Assembly (NCBI GenBank): GCA_002297545.1
Contig: DBLZ01000107.1
Span: forward strand, 9,786-16,000
DNA length: 6,215 bases
Direction of reading: 5' to 3'
Origin: Prevotellaceae bacterium UBA711
Lineage (GTDB): Bacteria > Bacteroidota > Bacteroidia > Bacteroidales > Bacteroidaceae
Below are positions 6,194 through 6,215 of this stretch, in pieces. A program made the translations under genes and the position numbers. The notes under the pieces were generated by a model, which was given only the letters and a program-made list of their open reading frames with translations, was not told the origin of the DNA and searched no databases. Position 1 is the first letter of the stretch. Each line of letters starts with the position of its first letter.

Positions 6194-6215
6194 CAGGGGT
6201 CAGCGGATTTTCCCG

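Overview
The window looks like part of a Bacteroidales chromosome, probably Bacteroides or Prevotella-like. The evidence is: a two-component pair whose receiver domain resembles Bacteroides RprY; an elongation factor G paralog of the type described as EF-G2 in Bacteroides; a lipoprotein resembling the Bacteroidales DUF4827 family; and promoter elements of the Bacteroidetes type (TTTG, then TAnnTTTG) with no clear Shine-Dalgarno sequences. The genes are richer in G+C than typical Bacteroides, which leans towards a Prevotella-like relative, but the sequence alone does not fix the genus.

All five recognisable genes lie on the minus strand, so they read from right to left. From the right: a non-coding stretch (about 5983-6215) with two copies of a 12-bp palindrome-containing repeat, a hairpin and a -7 element; a FKBP-like lipoprotein (5272-5982); hemW, the radical SAM heme chaperone (4172-5275), which overlaps the lipoprotein gene by ATGA; a 128-bp gap with a weak hairpin and a possible -7 box; the EF-G paralog fusA2 (1890-4043); a terminator (1804-1834); a consensus promoter (1776-1806); an RprX-like sensor histidine kinase (350-1771); a 156-bp gap that contains an inverted repeat; and the start of an RprY-like response regulator, cut by the left edge (1-193).

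The genes form three likely transcription units: lipoprotein-hemW, fusA2 alone, and kinase-regulator. The kinase and regulator should act as a partner pair. The EF-G paralog has lost several GTPase signature residues, including the catalytic histidine, while keeping the ribosome-facing domain IV tip. This agrees with the published description of Bacteroides EF-G2 as a translocase without GTPase activity.

The most notable non-coding points are: an exact 18-bp tandem duplication that gives the lipoprotein two successive start codons; a perfect-consensus promoter that shares bases with the upstream terminator and would give the kinase an almost leaderless mRNA; and an open frame that joins the kinase to the regulator across a single TGA. 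I see no mobile element, CRISPR array, tRNA or rRNA. I do not see a convincing wholly new system here.
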